The notes: a model not told the origin generated them from the letters alone. DNA of 64,000 bases from Desulfomicrobium macestii (GCF_014873765.1 NZ_JADBGG010000009.1:62001-126000); one strand, 5' to 3'. Shown: positions 1-8,307, counted from the stretch's first letter. Made by a program: numbers and translations.

Positions 1-1
1 T

Positions 2-673
2 TCCAAGAACACCCAGGTTGCCGAGACCATCGGGCTGGATATGGAGCTCATGGCCCGGTACATGCGCGCCCGCAAGCTCGACCTTTTCATCACGGACATT
101 CAGGAAGCGGCCACGCGGGCGGCGGGGATCATCCGGCGCATGCTCGATTTTAGCAGACTGGCTGAATCGGGGCGCTCCCAGTGCGATCTGCAGACCCTCA
201 TCGAACACTCCCTGACTCTGGCCAGGAATGATTACGACCTGAAGAAGTTCTACGATTTCAAGAAAATGGATTTGCGCATCTCCGTCGAGGAGGGGCTGGG
301 CAAGCTGGCCTGCACCGAAACGGAGATCGAGCAGGTGTTTCTGAACATCCTGCGCAACGCGGCCCAGGCCATGGCCGAGGCCACCCCTACCGTCGAGAAT
401 CCGCGCCTGGAGATTCGGGCACGCAGAATCGGCAATCGGGTCAGGATCGAGATCGAAGACAACGGTCCCGGCATGAGTGCGGAAATCAGCCGTCGCATCT
501 TCGAGCCTTTCTTCACCACCAAGCCGCCTGGCCAGGGTACGGGCCTTGGGCTTTCGGTGTCCTATTTCATCGTCACCAAGGGGCACGGCGGGACCATGGA
601 GGTCGAATCCGAGCCTGGCCTGGGGACGCGTTTCATCATTGAACTTCCGTTCAAAAAGCAAGAGCAGGAATGA
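2..673 (+). CDS. Sensor histidine kinase, C-terminal part (5' end outside window)
   Basis: The frame is open from the window edge to a TGA at 671-673, giving 223 residues of a protein that starts upstream. The first part reads like the second helix of a dimerisation/phosphoacceptor domain (GIIRRMLDFSRL). It is followed by a GHKL ATPase domain: N box NILRNAAQAM, G1 box EDNGPGM, F box FEPFFTTK and G2 box GTGLGLSVSYF, ending in the usual terminal strand. It therefore autophosphorylates a histidine that lies outside the window. Its sensor domain and partner regulator cannot be seen. The next gene starts about 55 bp downstream in the same direction and may be co-transcribed. Confidence 0.93.
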   Translation, partial: SKNTQVAETIGLDMELMARYMRARKLDLFITDIQEAATRAAGIIRRMLDFSRLAESGRSQCDLQTLIEHSLTLARNDYDLKKFYDFKKMDLRISVEEGLGKLACTETEIEQVFLNILRNAAQAMAEATPTVENPRLEIRARRIGNRVRIEIEDNGPGMSAEISRRIFEPFFTTKPPGQGTGLGLSVSYFIVTKGHGGTMEVESEPGLGTRFIIELPFKKQEQE

Positions 674-728
674 TGCGTTCATTTTTGGAATGCGCACGGG
701 GCATGATTGGCCCGGGGCGGGACGGGGC

Positions 729-1391
729 ATGATTCTCTCCGAAAAAATGGCCCTCGCCAAGGCTCGCATGATCGAGGTGCTGGAACGCTTCGGTCCCGGC
801 ACGGCCGTGGGCTGGACCGGAGGCAAGGATTCAACCGTGGTGCTGGCCCTGTGGCGGGAGGTGCTGCGCGAACATGCCGCTGCAGCGCCGGTGCGGGCTC
901 TGAATCTGGATACGGGCTGCAAGTTTCCGGAAGTGTTGGCTTTTCGTGATCGGTTGGCGGGCGAATGGGGCATCGAGCTGCATATCGTGCGGCCCGATGT
1001 CGATCTGGTCCGCTATCCGCTTGCGGTGGATCCGGTGCAATGCTGCGGCGACCTGAAGATCCGTCCCCTGAACGACGCCGTCACGCGGCTCGGGATTCCG
1101 GCCCTGCTGACGGGTGTGCGCGCCGATGAGAACCCGGACCGGGCCGACCGGCCATGGCTGGAGGATCACGGCGATCACGTCCGGGCCCTGCCCATCCTGG
1201 AATGGACGGAGCTTGATGTCTGGACCTTCATGGTGCGCGAGTCCGTCCCGTGGTGCAGCCTCTACGACCAGGGCTACCGCTCCCTGGGCTGCATGCCCTG
1301 CACCGTCCGGTCGGGCCGGGGGGAGCGCTCGGGGCGGGATTCGGCCAAGGAGGAGAGAATGGGGCAGCTCAGGAGTCTGGGGTATTTTTAG
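729..1391 (+). CDS. Phosphoadenosine phosphosulfate reductase family protein (sulfonucleotide reductase-like)
   Basis: 220 residues. It has a PP-loop nucleotide-binding motif TGGKDS (30-35) and a CCGDLKIRPL segment with Cys105-Cys106. A late GCMPCT motif adds Cys188 and Cys191. The CC...CxxC set is the 4Fe-4S ligand pattern of APS reductases. The usual C-terminal catalytic Cys tail (ECGLH-like) is absent: the protein ends RSLGYF. Reduction of APS or PAPS is therefore not proven, and another adenylyl-substrate reaction is possible. Start: ATG 729 is chosen because the family fold begins shortly after it; ATG 690 is an in-frame alternative, and neither has a strong ribosome site. It runs toward the 329-bp repeat array. 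Confidence 0.8.
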   Translation: MILSEKMALAKARMIEVLERFGPGTAVGWTGGKDSTVVLALWREVLREHAAAAPVRALNLDTGCKFPEVLAFRDRLAGEWGIELHIVRPDVDLVRYPLAVDPVQCCGDLKIRPLNDAVTRLGIPALLTGVRADENPDRADRPWLEDHGDHVRALPILEWTELDVWTFMVRESVPWCSLYDQGYRSLGCMPCTVRSGRGERSGRDSAKEERMGQLRSLGYF

Positions 1392-1719
1392 GGTGTGACC
1401 TTCCAAGCCATCTCGATGTCATCCCCGCGCAGGCGGGAATCCATGGCTTTTTCATGAGGGACGGGGTGCGGCAGGACGGCCGCGTCCCGGTTCGCCCCGG
1501 GCGGGGACCGTCGAAACTCCTTCGCGGGCCTCGTACGGCTCAAGCGTTGCGTGGTGATGCGGAAGTCCGCGATAACGCACTGGGCAACGCCTGAGCCAAC
1601 GATGCCTGGCTCAGTCAGACAGTCGACGACCCCGCCCGGGACGAACCGGGACGCTCGGTCTTGTGCGCTGGGCAGGTGAGCGGAAAAGAAACACTCTGAA
1701 GGAGACTGTTGATACTTTA
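1391..1719 (+). repeat. 329-bp tandem repeat unit A1 carrying a double-stem structured module
   Basis: First of 2.4 direct tandem copies with a period of exactly 329 bp. The unit opens with GGGTGTGACC and has an imperfect hairpin of the ATCCCCGCG/CGGGAAT type at 1421-1440. The structured module spans 1482-1654. Its outer 5' arm (1482-1506) pairs with 1630-1654 at 24 of 25 positions. Box 1 is 1515-1534 (AACTCCTTCGCGGGCCTCGT). The inner stem is 1537-1550 with 1584-1597. Box 2 is 1598-1622 and contains CCTGGCTCAGTCAG. The same two boxes recur near 22.5, 22.8 and 46.8 kb with unrelated stem sequences. No credible protein is encoded. Confidence 0.9.
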
Positions 1720-2048
1720 GGGTGTGACCCTTCGAGCCATCTCGATGTCATTCTCGCGCAGGCAGGAATCCATGGCTTTTTCATGAAGGGCGGGGTGCGG
1801 CAGGGCGGCCGCGTCCCGGTTCGCCCCGGGCGGGGACCGTCGAAACTCCTTCGCGGGCCTCGTACGGCTCAAGCGTTGCGTGGTGATGCGGAAGTCCGCG
1901 ATAACGCACTGGGCAACGCCTGAGCCAACGATGCCTGGCTCAGTCAGACAGTCGACGACCCCGCCCGGGACGAACCGGGACGCTCGGTCTTGTGCGCTGG
2001 GCAGGTGAGCGGAAAAGAAACACTCTGAAGGAGACTGTTGATACTTTA
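1720..2048 (+). repeat. 329-bp tandem repeat unit A2
   Basis: Nearly identical second copy. The structured module is at 1811-1983, with box 1 at 1844-1863. The short palindrome near its start (1750-1769) has decayed on both arms compared with the first and third copies. The box and stem region is unchanged, consistent with stronger constraint on the module or with recent copying. Confidence 0.9.
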
Positions 2049-2168
2049 GGGTGTGACCCTTCGAGCCATCTCGATGTCATTCCCGCGCAGGCGGGAATCC
2101 ATGGCTTTTTCATGAGGGACGGGGTGCGGCAGGACGGCCGCGTCCCGGTTCGCCCCGGGCGGGGACCG
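2049..2168 (+). repeat. Truncated repeat unit A3 (5' 120 bp only)
   Basis: Third copy of the unit. It keeps the start and the ATTCCCGCG palindrome (2079-2098), then stops right after the outer 5' arm. Boxes 1 and 2 and the inner stem are missing. The break lies 13 bp before the cooA stop codon, so the array abuts the 3' end of cooA. Confidence 0.85.
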
Positions 2169-2181
2169 GAATGTCCGGGCC

Positions 2182-2883
2182 TCAGTTCTCCAGCGCCGCA
2201 CAGGCCTCGAGCACCGCGATGTCGGGGATGCAGATGACGCCGCGACCCTTGAGCTGGATGACGCCATCCTTGGCCAGGGCGTTGAGCAGTGAAGACACTG
2301 TCTGGCGGGAGGAGCCGATGATGGTCGCCATCTGCTCCGTGTTCAGACCCAGGGAGACCATACCTCCATCCTCGCATTGGCCGCAGTGGCGGCACTCCCG
2401 GCAGCGCGGCAGACGCCTCGCCTCGTAGACCAGAAATTCGATGAGCCGGTTGCGAACGTCCTTGAAGGCCAAGGTGTCGATGACGGAGATGGCATGGGAC
2501 AGAAGATCGCCCAGGACGTGGATCATGGCGGAGTTGAAGCTCGGCATGGAGCCGAGATAGCGCCGGACCTCGGACACGCTGGCAATGAGGATCTCCAGAT
2601 CGTCCAGGGCCTGCACATAGGCCCGGGTGTGGGTCGCGTAGACATCCCCGGCGTCGAGCATGGCCATGGTGAATTCCTTGTCGCGGTAGGCAAGGTACAC
2701 CCGGGCCCGCCCGGAGGTCACGATGAAGATCTGGTCTCCGGCCCTGGGCTCGAAAACCAGGGCCCCCCGTGCAAACTTCCGGGAGCTGAAGAGCTTGCGA
2801 ACGGGAGCCATCTCCGGGCGATGGAGGTCTTGCAGCAGCGTGATTTCGGTCAGGCGCATGGGCGGCTCCGGCTTTTGATCCAT
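2182..2883 (-). CDS. cooA: CO-sensing CRP/FNR family regulator CooA
   Basis: 233 residues. A cyclic-nucleotide-type effector domain (about 15-125) leads into a long dimer helix (about 125-150) and a C-terminal winged helix-turn-helix (about 175-220). His85 in GDVYATHTRAY sits where CooA proteins carry their haem-ligand histidine. The cysteine ligand of the Rhodospirillum protein is replaced by Ala83, as in other non-cysteine CooAs. Between the two domains is an unusual CxxCxxCxxC stretch (Cys161, 164, 167, 170). It is the third gene of the cooS-cooC-cooA cluster, which supports the CO role. Met9 (codon at 2859) has a better ribosome site (GGAG) and may be the true start. It should bind the operator at 5847-5862. 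Confidence 0.85.
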   Translation of the reverse strand: MDQKPEPPMRLTEITLLQDLHRPEMAPVRKLFSSRKFARGALVFEPRAGDQIFIVTSGRARVYLAYRDKEFTMAMLDAGDVYATHTRAYVQALDDLEILIASVSEVRRYLGSMPSFNSAMIHVLGDLLSHAISVIDTLAFKDVRNRLIEFLVYEARRLPRCRECRHCGQCEDGGMVSLGLNTEQMATIIGSSRQTVSSLLNALAKDGVIQLKGRGVICIPDIAVLEACAALEN

Positions 2884-2998
2884 GATAAAGGGGAATCCAG
2901 GCGAAGGATGCGGCCTGGATGCTCCTCGCTTGTCAAGGATTCATGCTGGTTTGCGGTTCATGTGTCCAGCGCCTTGGGCCTGGGCCCGGATGTGCCGT

Positions 2999-3775
2999 TC
3001 AGGTATCTTGAGTCATTGCGGCGAGCAGCCGGGCGCACACTGCATCGACAAGGGACCCGTCGGCCAGATTCAGGACGCTGGCCTGGGTCAGTTGCCTGTC
3101 GACCAGGCTCGGCAGGATCGGCAGATGCACCACATTTTCTGGCAGCCCCGCCATGGCGGGCAACTCGGGTTCACCGATACCGCGATTGACCGCCAGCACC
3201 TGCCGCGCAAGGCCCAGGTCCCCGGCCAGCGCTCCAACCCTGGCCGCCGTTTCGAGGGACCGTCGACTCGGTTCGCTCACCACCACCAGAGCATTGACCC
3301 CGGCCACGGTGCCACGCCCCAGATGTTCCACACCGGCCTCCAGGTCCACCAGCACGAAGTTTTCCTCCTGCAGCACCAGATGGGCCAGCACGGATTTCAG
3401 CAGAGCGTTGGCCGCACAGGCGCAGCCGTCCCCGGCGCCGGTGATGGAGCCCATGGTCAAAAGGCGCTTGCGGCCCGGACGCGGCCCGCCGACATTGTGC
3501 ACCGGCAGATCCACGCTCAGCTCCTCGGGCAGATCGGAAACGTCGGGGTTGAGGCTCAGGTAGCCGCTCCCGATGCGTTCGCGGATCAGATCCTCGCGTG
3601 CGTATAGGGGCACGGGCAGGTCTTCGGCCTCAAGTCCGCAGGCCTGACCCAGGCTGAGCGCTGTGTCCGCGTCCACCAGCAGCACGTCGTGCCCCTGCCT
3701 CGCCAGATAATCCCCCAGCCAGGCGCAGAGCGTGGTCTTGCCCACGCCGCCCTTGCCCGCGAATGCGATTTTCAT
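2999..3775 (-). CDS. cooC: CO dehydrogenase nickel-insertion ATPase CooC
   Basis: 258 residues. It has a deviant Walker A GKGGVGKTT (8-16), DADTAL (35-40) and VDLEAGVEHLGRG, as in the MinD/ArsA-like CooC ATPases that load nickel into the C-cluster of CooS. A C-x-C pair (Cys118, Cys120) matches the metal-binding cysteines of characterised CooC. The start is fixed by AAGGAG ahead of the ATG at 3775; the frame is open further upstream, but that extension lacks family similarity. It lies 70 bp downstream of cooS and upstream of cooA on the same strand, so it is probably co-transcribed. Confidence 0.93.
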   Translation of the reverse strand: MKIAFAGKGGVGKTTLCAWLGDYLARQGHDVLLVDADTALSLGQACGLEAEDLPVPLYAREDLIRERIGSGYLSLNPDVSDLPEELSVDLPVHNVGGPRPGRKRLLTMGSITGAGDGCACAANALLKSVLAHLVLQEENFVLVDLEAGVEHLGRGTVAGVNALVVVSEPSRRSLETAARVGALAGDLGLARQVLAVNRGIGEPELPAMAGLPENVVHLPILPSLVDRQLTQASVLNLADGSLVDAVCARLLAAMTQDT

Positions 3776-3845
3776 GCGATTCTCCTTGAGGATGGGGGAG
3801 CAAGAGCTCCCCCGTTTGCGTGCGTTTGAGACAGTTGCTGCCGTG

Positions 3846-5732
3846 CTAGGCCGACCAGCCAAGCGCCAGGCGCTTGGCCTTGATGCGTTCGTCGATCAGC
3901 TCCGCGGCCTGCAGGGGGCCGGATTCCACGGCGAAGCACGCGCCGAAGACGTCGTCGAGCCCCTTCAGGGCCAGGGACGTGATCATGGAGCTGCCCAGGA
4001 TGTGCGGGGGCAGACCCAGATGGGTGTAGACGCCGCTGGCCACGGCGTAGAGGCCGATGGCCGCCGCCTTCTCGGAGTACCATTCGGGCGCGCTGGCCGC
4101 CACGGGCAGGTCGCTGATGTCCAGGCCTGCGTAGTTGGCCAGCACCGCGCAGAGATGCAGGATGCGGGAGTTGTCCACGCAGCTGCCGACGTGCAGCACC
4201 GGCGGGATGCCCAGCGCCCGGCAGACTTCCGCCAAGCCCGCCCCGGCCTGCGAGGCCGCTTCGGGCTCCAGGAACCCGGCCTTGCCCATGGCTACCGTGG
4301 CGCAGCCCGTGGCCAGTACGAGGATATCGCGCTTCATGAGTTCCCGGGCCAGGTTCACGTGCACATGGTCGTGCTTGAGCTTGGGGTTGTTGCAGCCCAC
4401 GATGCCGACCACGCCGCGCACCTTCCCGGCCTGCAAGGCCTGGATCAGCGGCTCGGGAGTGCCGCCCAGGGCGCCCAGGATGGCCTCGTTGGAGAAGCCC
4501 GAGGTGATGGACATGGGCTTCGACGGAATCTCGACCTTGGCCGGATCGCGCCGGGTGAAGGCCTCCACGGCCATGAGCACGGCCTCGCGCGCCTTTTCGC
4601 GGGCGTTGTTGTAGTGGAATTCCATGTGGATGCCGCCGGGGAACTTGGCCTTGTCCGAGGTGGAGACGAATTTGGTGTGGTAGCAGCCGGCCACGTTGAC
4701 CAGGCTCGGCATGATGCACTGGTAGTCCACGATGACCATCTCCACCGCGCCGGTGACGATGGCCAGCTCGGTCATGAGGTGGTTGCCGGCCATGGGCACG
4801 CCCTGGCGCATGAGCAGTTCGTTGCCCGTGCAGCACAGGCCCGCGATGTTGATGCCGGCCGCGCCAGCCTCTTTGGCCTTGGCCAGGATTTCGGGCTCGC
4901 GCGCCGCGGCCAGGATCATCTCCGAGACGATGGGGCTGTGGCCGTGGACCAGGATGTTGACCTGATCCTCCTTGAGGACGCCCAGGTTGACCATGGATTT
5001 GACGGGCTTGGGCGTGCCGAAGATGATGTCCGAGACCTCGGTGGCGATCATGGACCCGCCCCAGCCGTCGGCCAGGGCCGTGCGGCTGGCATGCAGGCAG
5101 ATGGAGACCGGGTCGCAGTCCACGCCCATGTGCGTGCGGTGCAGCATCTCCACGCATTCACGGTCGATGCCGCGTGGCGAACATCCGGTACGCGCCCAGA
5201 TGTCCCTGCGTTTCTGCGGGGCGCGGCCGCTGAAGGCCACGTTATTGGAGCGGCAGCCGTAGTCCTCGAAGAAGAGGTCGGCCAGGGCCTTGGCCCGTTC
5301 GCGCACCGAGAGCCCTTCCACCTCGATGCCCAGTTCCGTACAGATGCGTTCGAGCTTGGCCTCGTCGCGGATGCCGTAGTCCGTGGTCTTGCCGTCACCG
5401 ATGGCGGCCAGCGTCTCCAGCAGGTCGCGCCCGTGGTCTGAGTGCGCTGCCGCCCCGGCGGCCACGAAACGGCCGAAGTTGCGGGCCACGGTCAGATCGC
5501 CGTCGGCGCCGCACACGCCGTATTTCTTCTTGGGGCCACCGCCCGGGTTGATGCGGCAGGGGCCCATGACGCATTTGCTGCAGGTCAGGCCCTGTTCGCA
5601 GAAGGTGCAGTGCGGCGTCTGGTCTTTCAGCCGGTCCCAGATGAGGTTCACCCCCTCGCGTCCGGCCTTGGCGATCATTTTCTGAGCGTCTTCCCAGGGG
5701 CTCAAATCCTGGATTTCCCTTTCCTTGGCCAT
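3846..5732 (-). CDS. cooS: Anaerobic carbon monoxide dehydrogenase catalytic subunit CooS
   Basis: 628 residues, the usual size for the monofunctional Ni-Fe CO dehydrogenase (CO + H2O to CO2 + 2H+ + 2e-). The N-terminal cysteines 42, 45, 51, 54, 59 and 74 fit the B and D iron-sulfur clusters. Later motifs fit the C-cluster: LVHGHSP, AGLCCTGNE, VGCNNPK, ATGCATVAMGKAG and HVGSCVDNSR. The start follows AAGGAGG. No cooF ferredoxin, CO-linked hydrogenase or acetyl-CoA synthase gene lies next to it, so electrons must go to a carrier encoded elsewhere. The upstream region has a CooA-type palindrome, suggesting CO induction. Confidence 0.97.
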   Translation of the reverse strand: MAKEREIQDLSPWEDAQKMIAKAGREGVNLIWDRLKDQTPHCTFCEQGLTCSKCVMGPCRINPGGGPKKKYGVCGADGDLTVARNFGRFVAAGAAAHSDHGRDLLETLAAIGDGKTTDYGIRDEAKLERICTELGIEVEGLSVRERAKALADLFFEDYGCRSNNVAFSGRAPQKRRDIWARTGCSPRGIDRECVEMLHRTHMGVDCDPVSICLHASRTALADGWGGSMIATEVSDIIFGTPKPVKSMVNLGVLKEDQVNILVHGHSPIVSEMILAAAREPEILAKAKEAGAAGINIAGLCCTGNELLMRQGVPMAGNHLMTELAIVTGAVEMVIVDYQCIMPSLVNVAGCYHTKFVSTSDKAKFPGGIHMEFHYNNAREKAREAVLMAVEAFTRRDPAKVEIPSKPMSITSGFSNEAILGALGGTPEPLIQALQAGKVRGVVGIVGCNNPKLKHDHVHVNLARELMKRDILVLATGCATVAMGKAGFLEPEAASQAGAGLAEVCRALGIPPVLHVGSCVDNSRILHLCAVLANYAGLDISDLPVAASAPEWYSEKAAAIGLYAVASGVYTHLGLPPHILGSSMITSLALKGLDDVFGACFAVESGPLQAAELIDERIKAKRLALGWSA

Positions 5733-5846
5733 GCTTGTCCTCCTTGTGGTTTCGCGGCCTTCGCCGGACTTTGGGTGATGGAATCGGTCATGCCATCCTT
5801 TGGCGATTCACTTGGGGCATGCTAGACCATTGCACGATTTTCTGTC

Positions 5847-5862
5847 TGTCGCCTAGCTGACA
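5847..5862. promoter_or_regulatory. Putative CooA operator upstream of cooS
   Basis: The 16-bp sequence TGTCGCCTAGCTGACA fits the inverted-repeat form TGTCR-N6-YGACA described for CooA sites. It is the only such site I saw in the 196-bp cooS-ispG intergenic region and is centred about 122 bp upstream of the cooS ATG. A weak -10-like TAGCAT lies toward cooS at about 5818-5823 on the minus strand. Function is inferred from the match and from cooA being in the same cluster. Confidence 0.65.
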
Positions 5863-5928
5863 GCGGGGGGATATTTTCGGATTTCCCGTCCTTGGCTTTG
5901 AGAGTCAAATTCATTACGCTCCCCGGCC

Positions 5929-7068
5929 ATGACAACCCCAGAACCCTCCTTGCATCATTGTCCGGAACATTTTGTGGATACGCCCATTCCGGCCCCGCGC
6001 GCCAGGACCCGCAGCCTGTTCGTGGGCGACGTGGGCATCGGCGGCGACAATCCCGTACGGGTGCAGTCCATGACCAACACGGACACCCGGGACGTGGACA
6101 CGACCCTGGCCCAGATTTCGGCCCTGGCCTCGGCCGGGTGCGAGATCGTGCGTTTGGCCGTTCTGGATCTTGAAGCATCCATGGCGCTGAAAAAAATCTG
6201 CGCCGCCACGCCCGTGCCGCTCATCGCGGACATCCACTTCGACTCCCGCCTGGCCGTGCAGGCCGTGGAGGCGGGGGTGCGGGGCCTGCGCATCAATCCC
6301 GGCAATATCGGCGGCGCGGACAAGGTCGATCGCGTGGTGGACGCGGCCCGCGCGGCCGGAGTGCCCATCCGCATCGGCGTGAACAGCGGCTCCGTGGACA
6401 AGGATCTGCTGCGTAAATACGGTGGGCCCACTCCGGCAGCCATGGTCGAGAGTGCCCTTGAGCATGTGCGCCTGCTCGAAGAGAGAGGATTCGACGCTAT
6501 CAAAATTTCACTCAAATCATCAAGTGTGCTGGGCACGGTGGCTGCATATCGTCTCATGGCCAAAACCGTGGACTATCCGCTGCACATCGGCGTGACCGAG
6601 GCCGGGACGGCCATGCGCGGGGCGGTCAAGTCGTCGGTGGGTCTTGGGATTCTGCTGGCCGAGGGCATCGGCGACACGCTTCGGGTGTCGCTCACCGCCG
6701 ATCCTGTGGAAGAGATGCTGGTGGCCTGGGAGATCCTGCGCGCCCTGGGCCTGCGGGCCAGGGGCCCGGAGATCGTGTCCTGCCCGACCTGCGGCCGCAC
6801 CGAGATCGGGCTCATGGAGTTGGCCGCCGCCGTCGAGGACCGTCTGCGCGGAGTGGAGGAGGTCTTTACCGTTGCGGTCATGGGCTGCGTGGTCAACGGC
6901 CCCGGCGAGGCCCGCGAGGCCGACATCGGCGTGGCCGGAGGGCGGGACTCGGGCCTTATCTTCCGCAAGGGCGAGGTCGTGCGCAAGGTGAAGGGCAGGG
7001 CGGAACTGCTGCCCGCCTTCATGGAGGAACTGGAGAAATTTCTGGATGAGCGGCGGGCCGGAGCATGA
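5929..7068 (+). CDS. ispG: 4-hydroxy-3-methylbut-2-en-1-yl diphosphate synthase (flavodoxin) IspG
   Basis: 379 residues. It catalyses the 4Fe-4S-dependent reductive ring opening of MEcPP to HMBPP in the MEP isoprenoid pathway. An N-terminal TIM barrel (VQSMTNTDT, RINPGNIGG, GVNSGSVD) is followed by the cluster domain with ligands Cys285, Cys288 and Cys320, plus Glu327 in GCVVNGPGE. It is divergent from cooS. No clear ribosome site precedes the ATG, so the exact N terminus is less certain. dxs and ispA of the same route lie at 13.8-16.6 kb. Confidence 0.97.
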   Translation: MTTPEPSLHHCPEHFVDTPIPAPRARTRSLFVGDVGIGGDNPVRVQSMTNTDTRDVDTTLAQISALASAGCEIVRLAVLDLEASMALKKICAATPVPLIADIHFDSRLAVQAVEAGVRGLRINPGNIGGADKVDRVVDAARAAGVPIRIGVNSGSVDKDLLRKYGGPTPAAMVESALEHVRLLEERGFDAIKISLKSSSVLGTVAAYRLMAKTVDYPLHIGVTEAGTAMRGAVKSSVGLGILLAEGIGDTLRVSLTADPVEEMLVAWEILRALGLRARGPEIVSCPTCGRTEIGLMELAAAVEDRLRGVEEVFTVAVMGCVVNGPGEAREADIGVAGGRDSGLIFRKGEVVRKVKGRAELLPAFMEELEKFLDERRAGA

Positions 7069-7122
7069 ACCCGTGCCCGCTTATGCCGACTGGCGCAACT
7101 GCCTGCTTTTCGGAGGTGAGAT

Positions 7123-8214
7123 ATGCCTGGTAAGGATTTTCAGGACCGTGCCATCGGGGCTGTCATGGGGGCCTTCATCGGGGACGCCCTGGCCCTTGGC
7201 CCGCACTGGTACTACAATCTGGACGAGCTGCGGCGCGACTACGGCGACTGGATCGAAGGCTACACCGCCCCCATGCCCGGCCGCTATCACGACGGCTTGC
7301 GGCCTGGTGAGCAGTCCCAGGCGGGGTTCATCCTCGAACTGACCCTGGCGTCCCTGGTGGAGCGCGGCGGCTACGATGCCGAGGATTTCTGCCAGCGTAT
7401 GGACAATGAGCTCTTTTCCCTGCTCGACGGCACGCCCGTGAGCGGCCCGGGAGGCTACACCAGCCAGTCCATCCGCGAGGCCTGGCGGCGGCGGGTCAGA
7501 CAGAAGCTGCCGTGGGGGCAGACCGCGGGGCAGGCCGACACCACCGAGGCCATCGAACGCATCCTGGCCATCGCCGTGCGCTACGCCCAGGGTCCTGCGC
7601 AGCTCGCCACGGCCGTGGCCGGCAACGCAGCCCTGACCCAGGCCGACGACCTGGTCCTGTCCCTGACCGTGGCCTACGGCGCAGTGCTCGGGCAGCTGGT
7701 GCAGGGGCATGCCCTGGACGCGAACATTTCGGACCGGCTCATGCATCTGGTCAAGAGCGGGGCGCTGCCGTTCCACGCCGTGACCCGCGAGAACCTCCAG
7801 CCGCCACGGCCCGGCGATCCCGACCCGCCGCGTGCTGGGCGTTTCGCCTCGCCGGACGCGCTCCTGTCCCCGGCCTACATGGCCACCGTGGCCGAGGACC
7901 CGGACGTGCGCATCGAACCGGCCTGGAAGGTGTCCCTGGTCTATGGCATGCCCTGCGCCATCTACCATCAGCTGCCGGCGGCGTACTATCTGGCGGCGCG
8001 CTTCCGTGACGACTTCGAATCCGCCGTGCTGCACGCCGTGAACGGCGGCGGGCAGAATCAGGCCCGCGCCATCCTGACGGGCGCCCTGGTCGGAGCCCAG
8101 ACCGGATTTTCCGGCATTCCGTGGCGCTTCACCGACGGCCTCGTGCGCGGCACCGGTTTGCTGGAGCTTGCGGAGAGGCTGGCGGAGCAGGCGGAAGAAG
8201 AGGGGCATGCCTAA
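7123..8214 (+). CDS. ADP-ribosylglycohydrolase-fold protein lacking canonical metal ligands
   Basis: 363 residues with the all-helical ADP-ribosylglycohydrolase fold: GAFIGDALALGPHWYYN near the N terminus and GGGQNQARAILTGALVGA near the C terminus. In active DraG/ARH enzymes the matching positions are a DDT motif and GGDTDT, whose aspartates bind two metal ions. Here they read GEQSQA and GGGQNQ, so most ligands are gone. It resembles the crystallin-J1-like branch of the family. Hydrolysis of ADP-ribose should not be assumed. It starts 54 bp after ispG with GGAGG before the ATG and may share its transcript. Confidence 0.8.
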   Translation: MPGKDFQDRAIGAVMGAFIGDALALGPHWYYNLDELRRDYGDWIEGYTAPMPGRYHDGLRPGEQSQAGFILELTLASLVERGGYDAEDFCQRMDNELFSLLDGTPVSGPGGYTSQSIREAWRRRVRQKLPWGQTAGQADTTEAIERILAIAVRYAQGPAQLATAVAGNAALTQADDLVLSLTVAYGAVLGQLVQGHALDANISDRLMHLVKSGALPFHAVTRENLQPPRPGDPDPPRAGRFASPDALLSPAYMATVAEDPDVRIEPAWKVSLVYGMPCAIYHQLPAAYYLAARFRDDFESAVLHAVNGGGQNQARAILTGALVGAQTGFSGIPWRFTDGLVRGTGLLELAERLAEQAEEEGHA

Positions 8215-8274
8215 GAACTGAACCGGCCGGACGAAAGTTGTCAGGCGGGCGCTTTTGCAGTTTTCGTGAGCAGC

Positions 8275-8307
8275 TTCACTTTTGCGACGGGCTGTCGCAA
8301 ACGTGAA
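8275..8307 (+). promoter_or_regulatory. Inverted repeat in the proS leader region
   Basis: TTTGCGAC (8281-8288) and GTCGCAAA (8294-8301) form a perfect 8-bp inverted repeat around GGGCT. TTCAC (8275-8279) and GTGAA (8303-8307) extend it with small asymmetric gaps. It is followed by an AT-rich stretch and no T-run, so it looks more like an operator or a leader hairpin than a terminator. It lies 60 bp before proS. The ligand or factor is unknown. Confidence 0.4.

Noticed and set aside
1482-1654. Integron attC site
   Set aside because: The paired-arm layout recalls attC, but the conserved 7-bp core sites are absent and no integrase or gene cassettes are nearby.
1391-2168. CRISPR array
   Set aside because: Units are 329 bp and near-identical throughout, with no short repeat and variable spacer pattern, and no cas genes are present.
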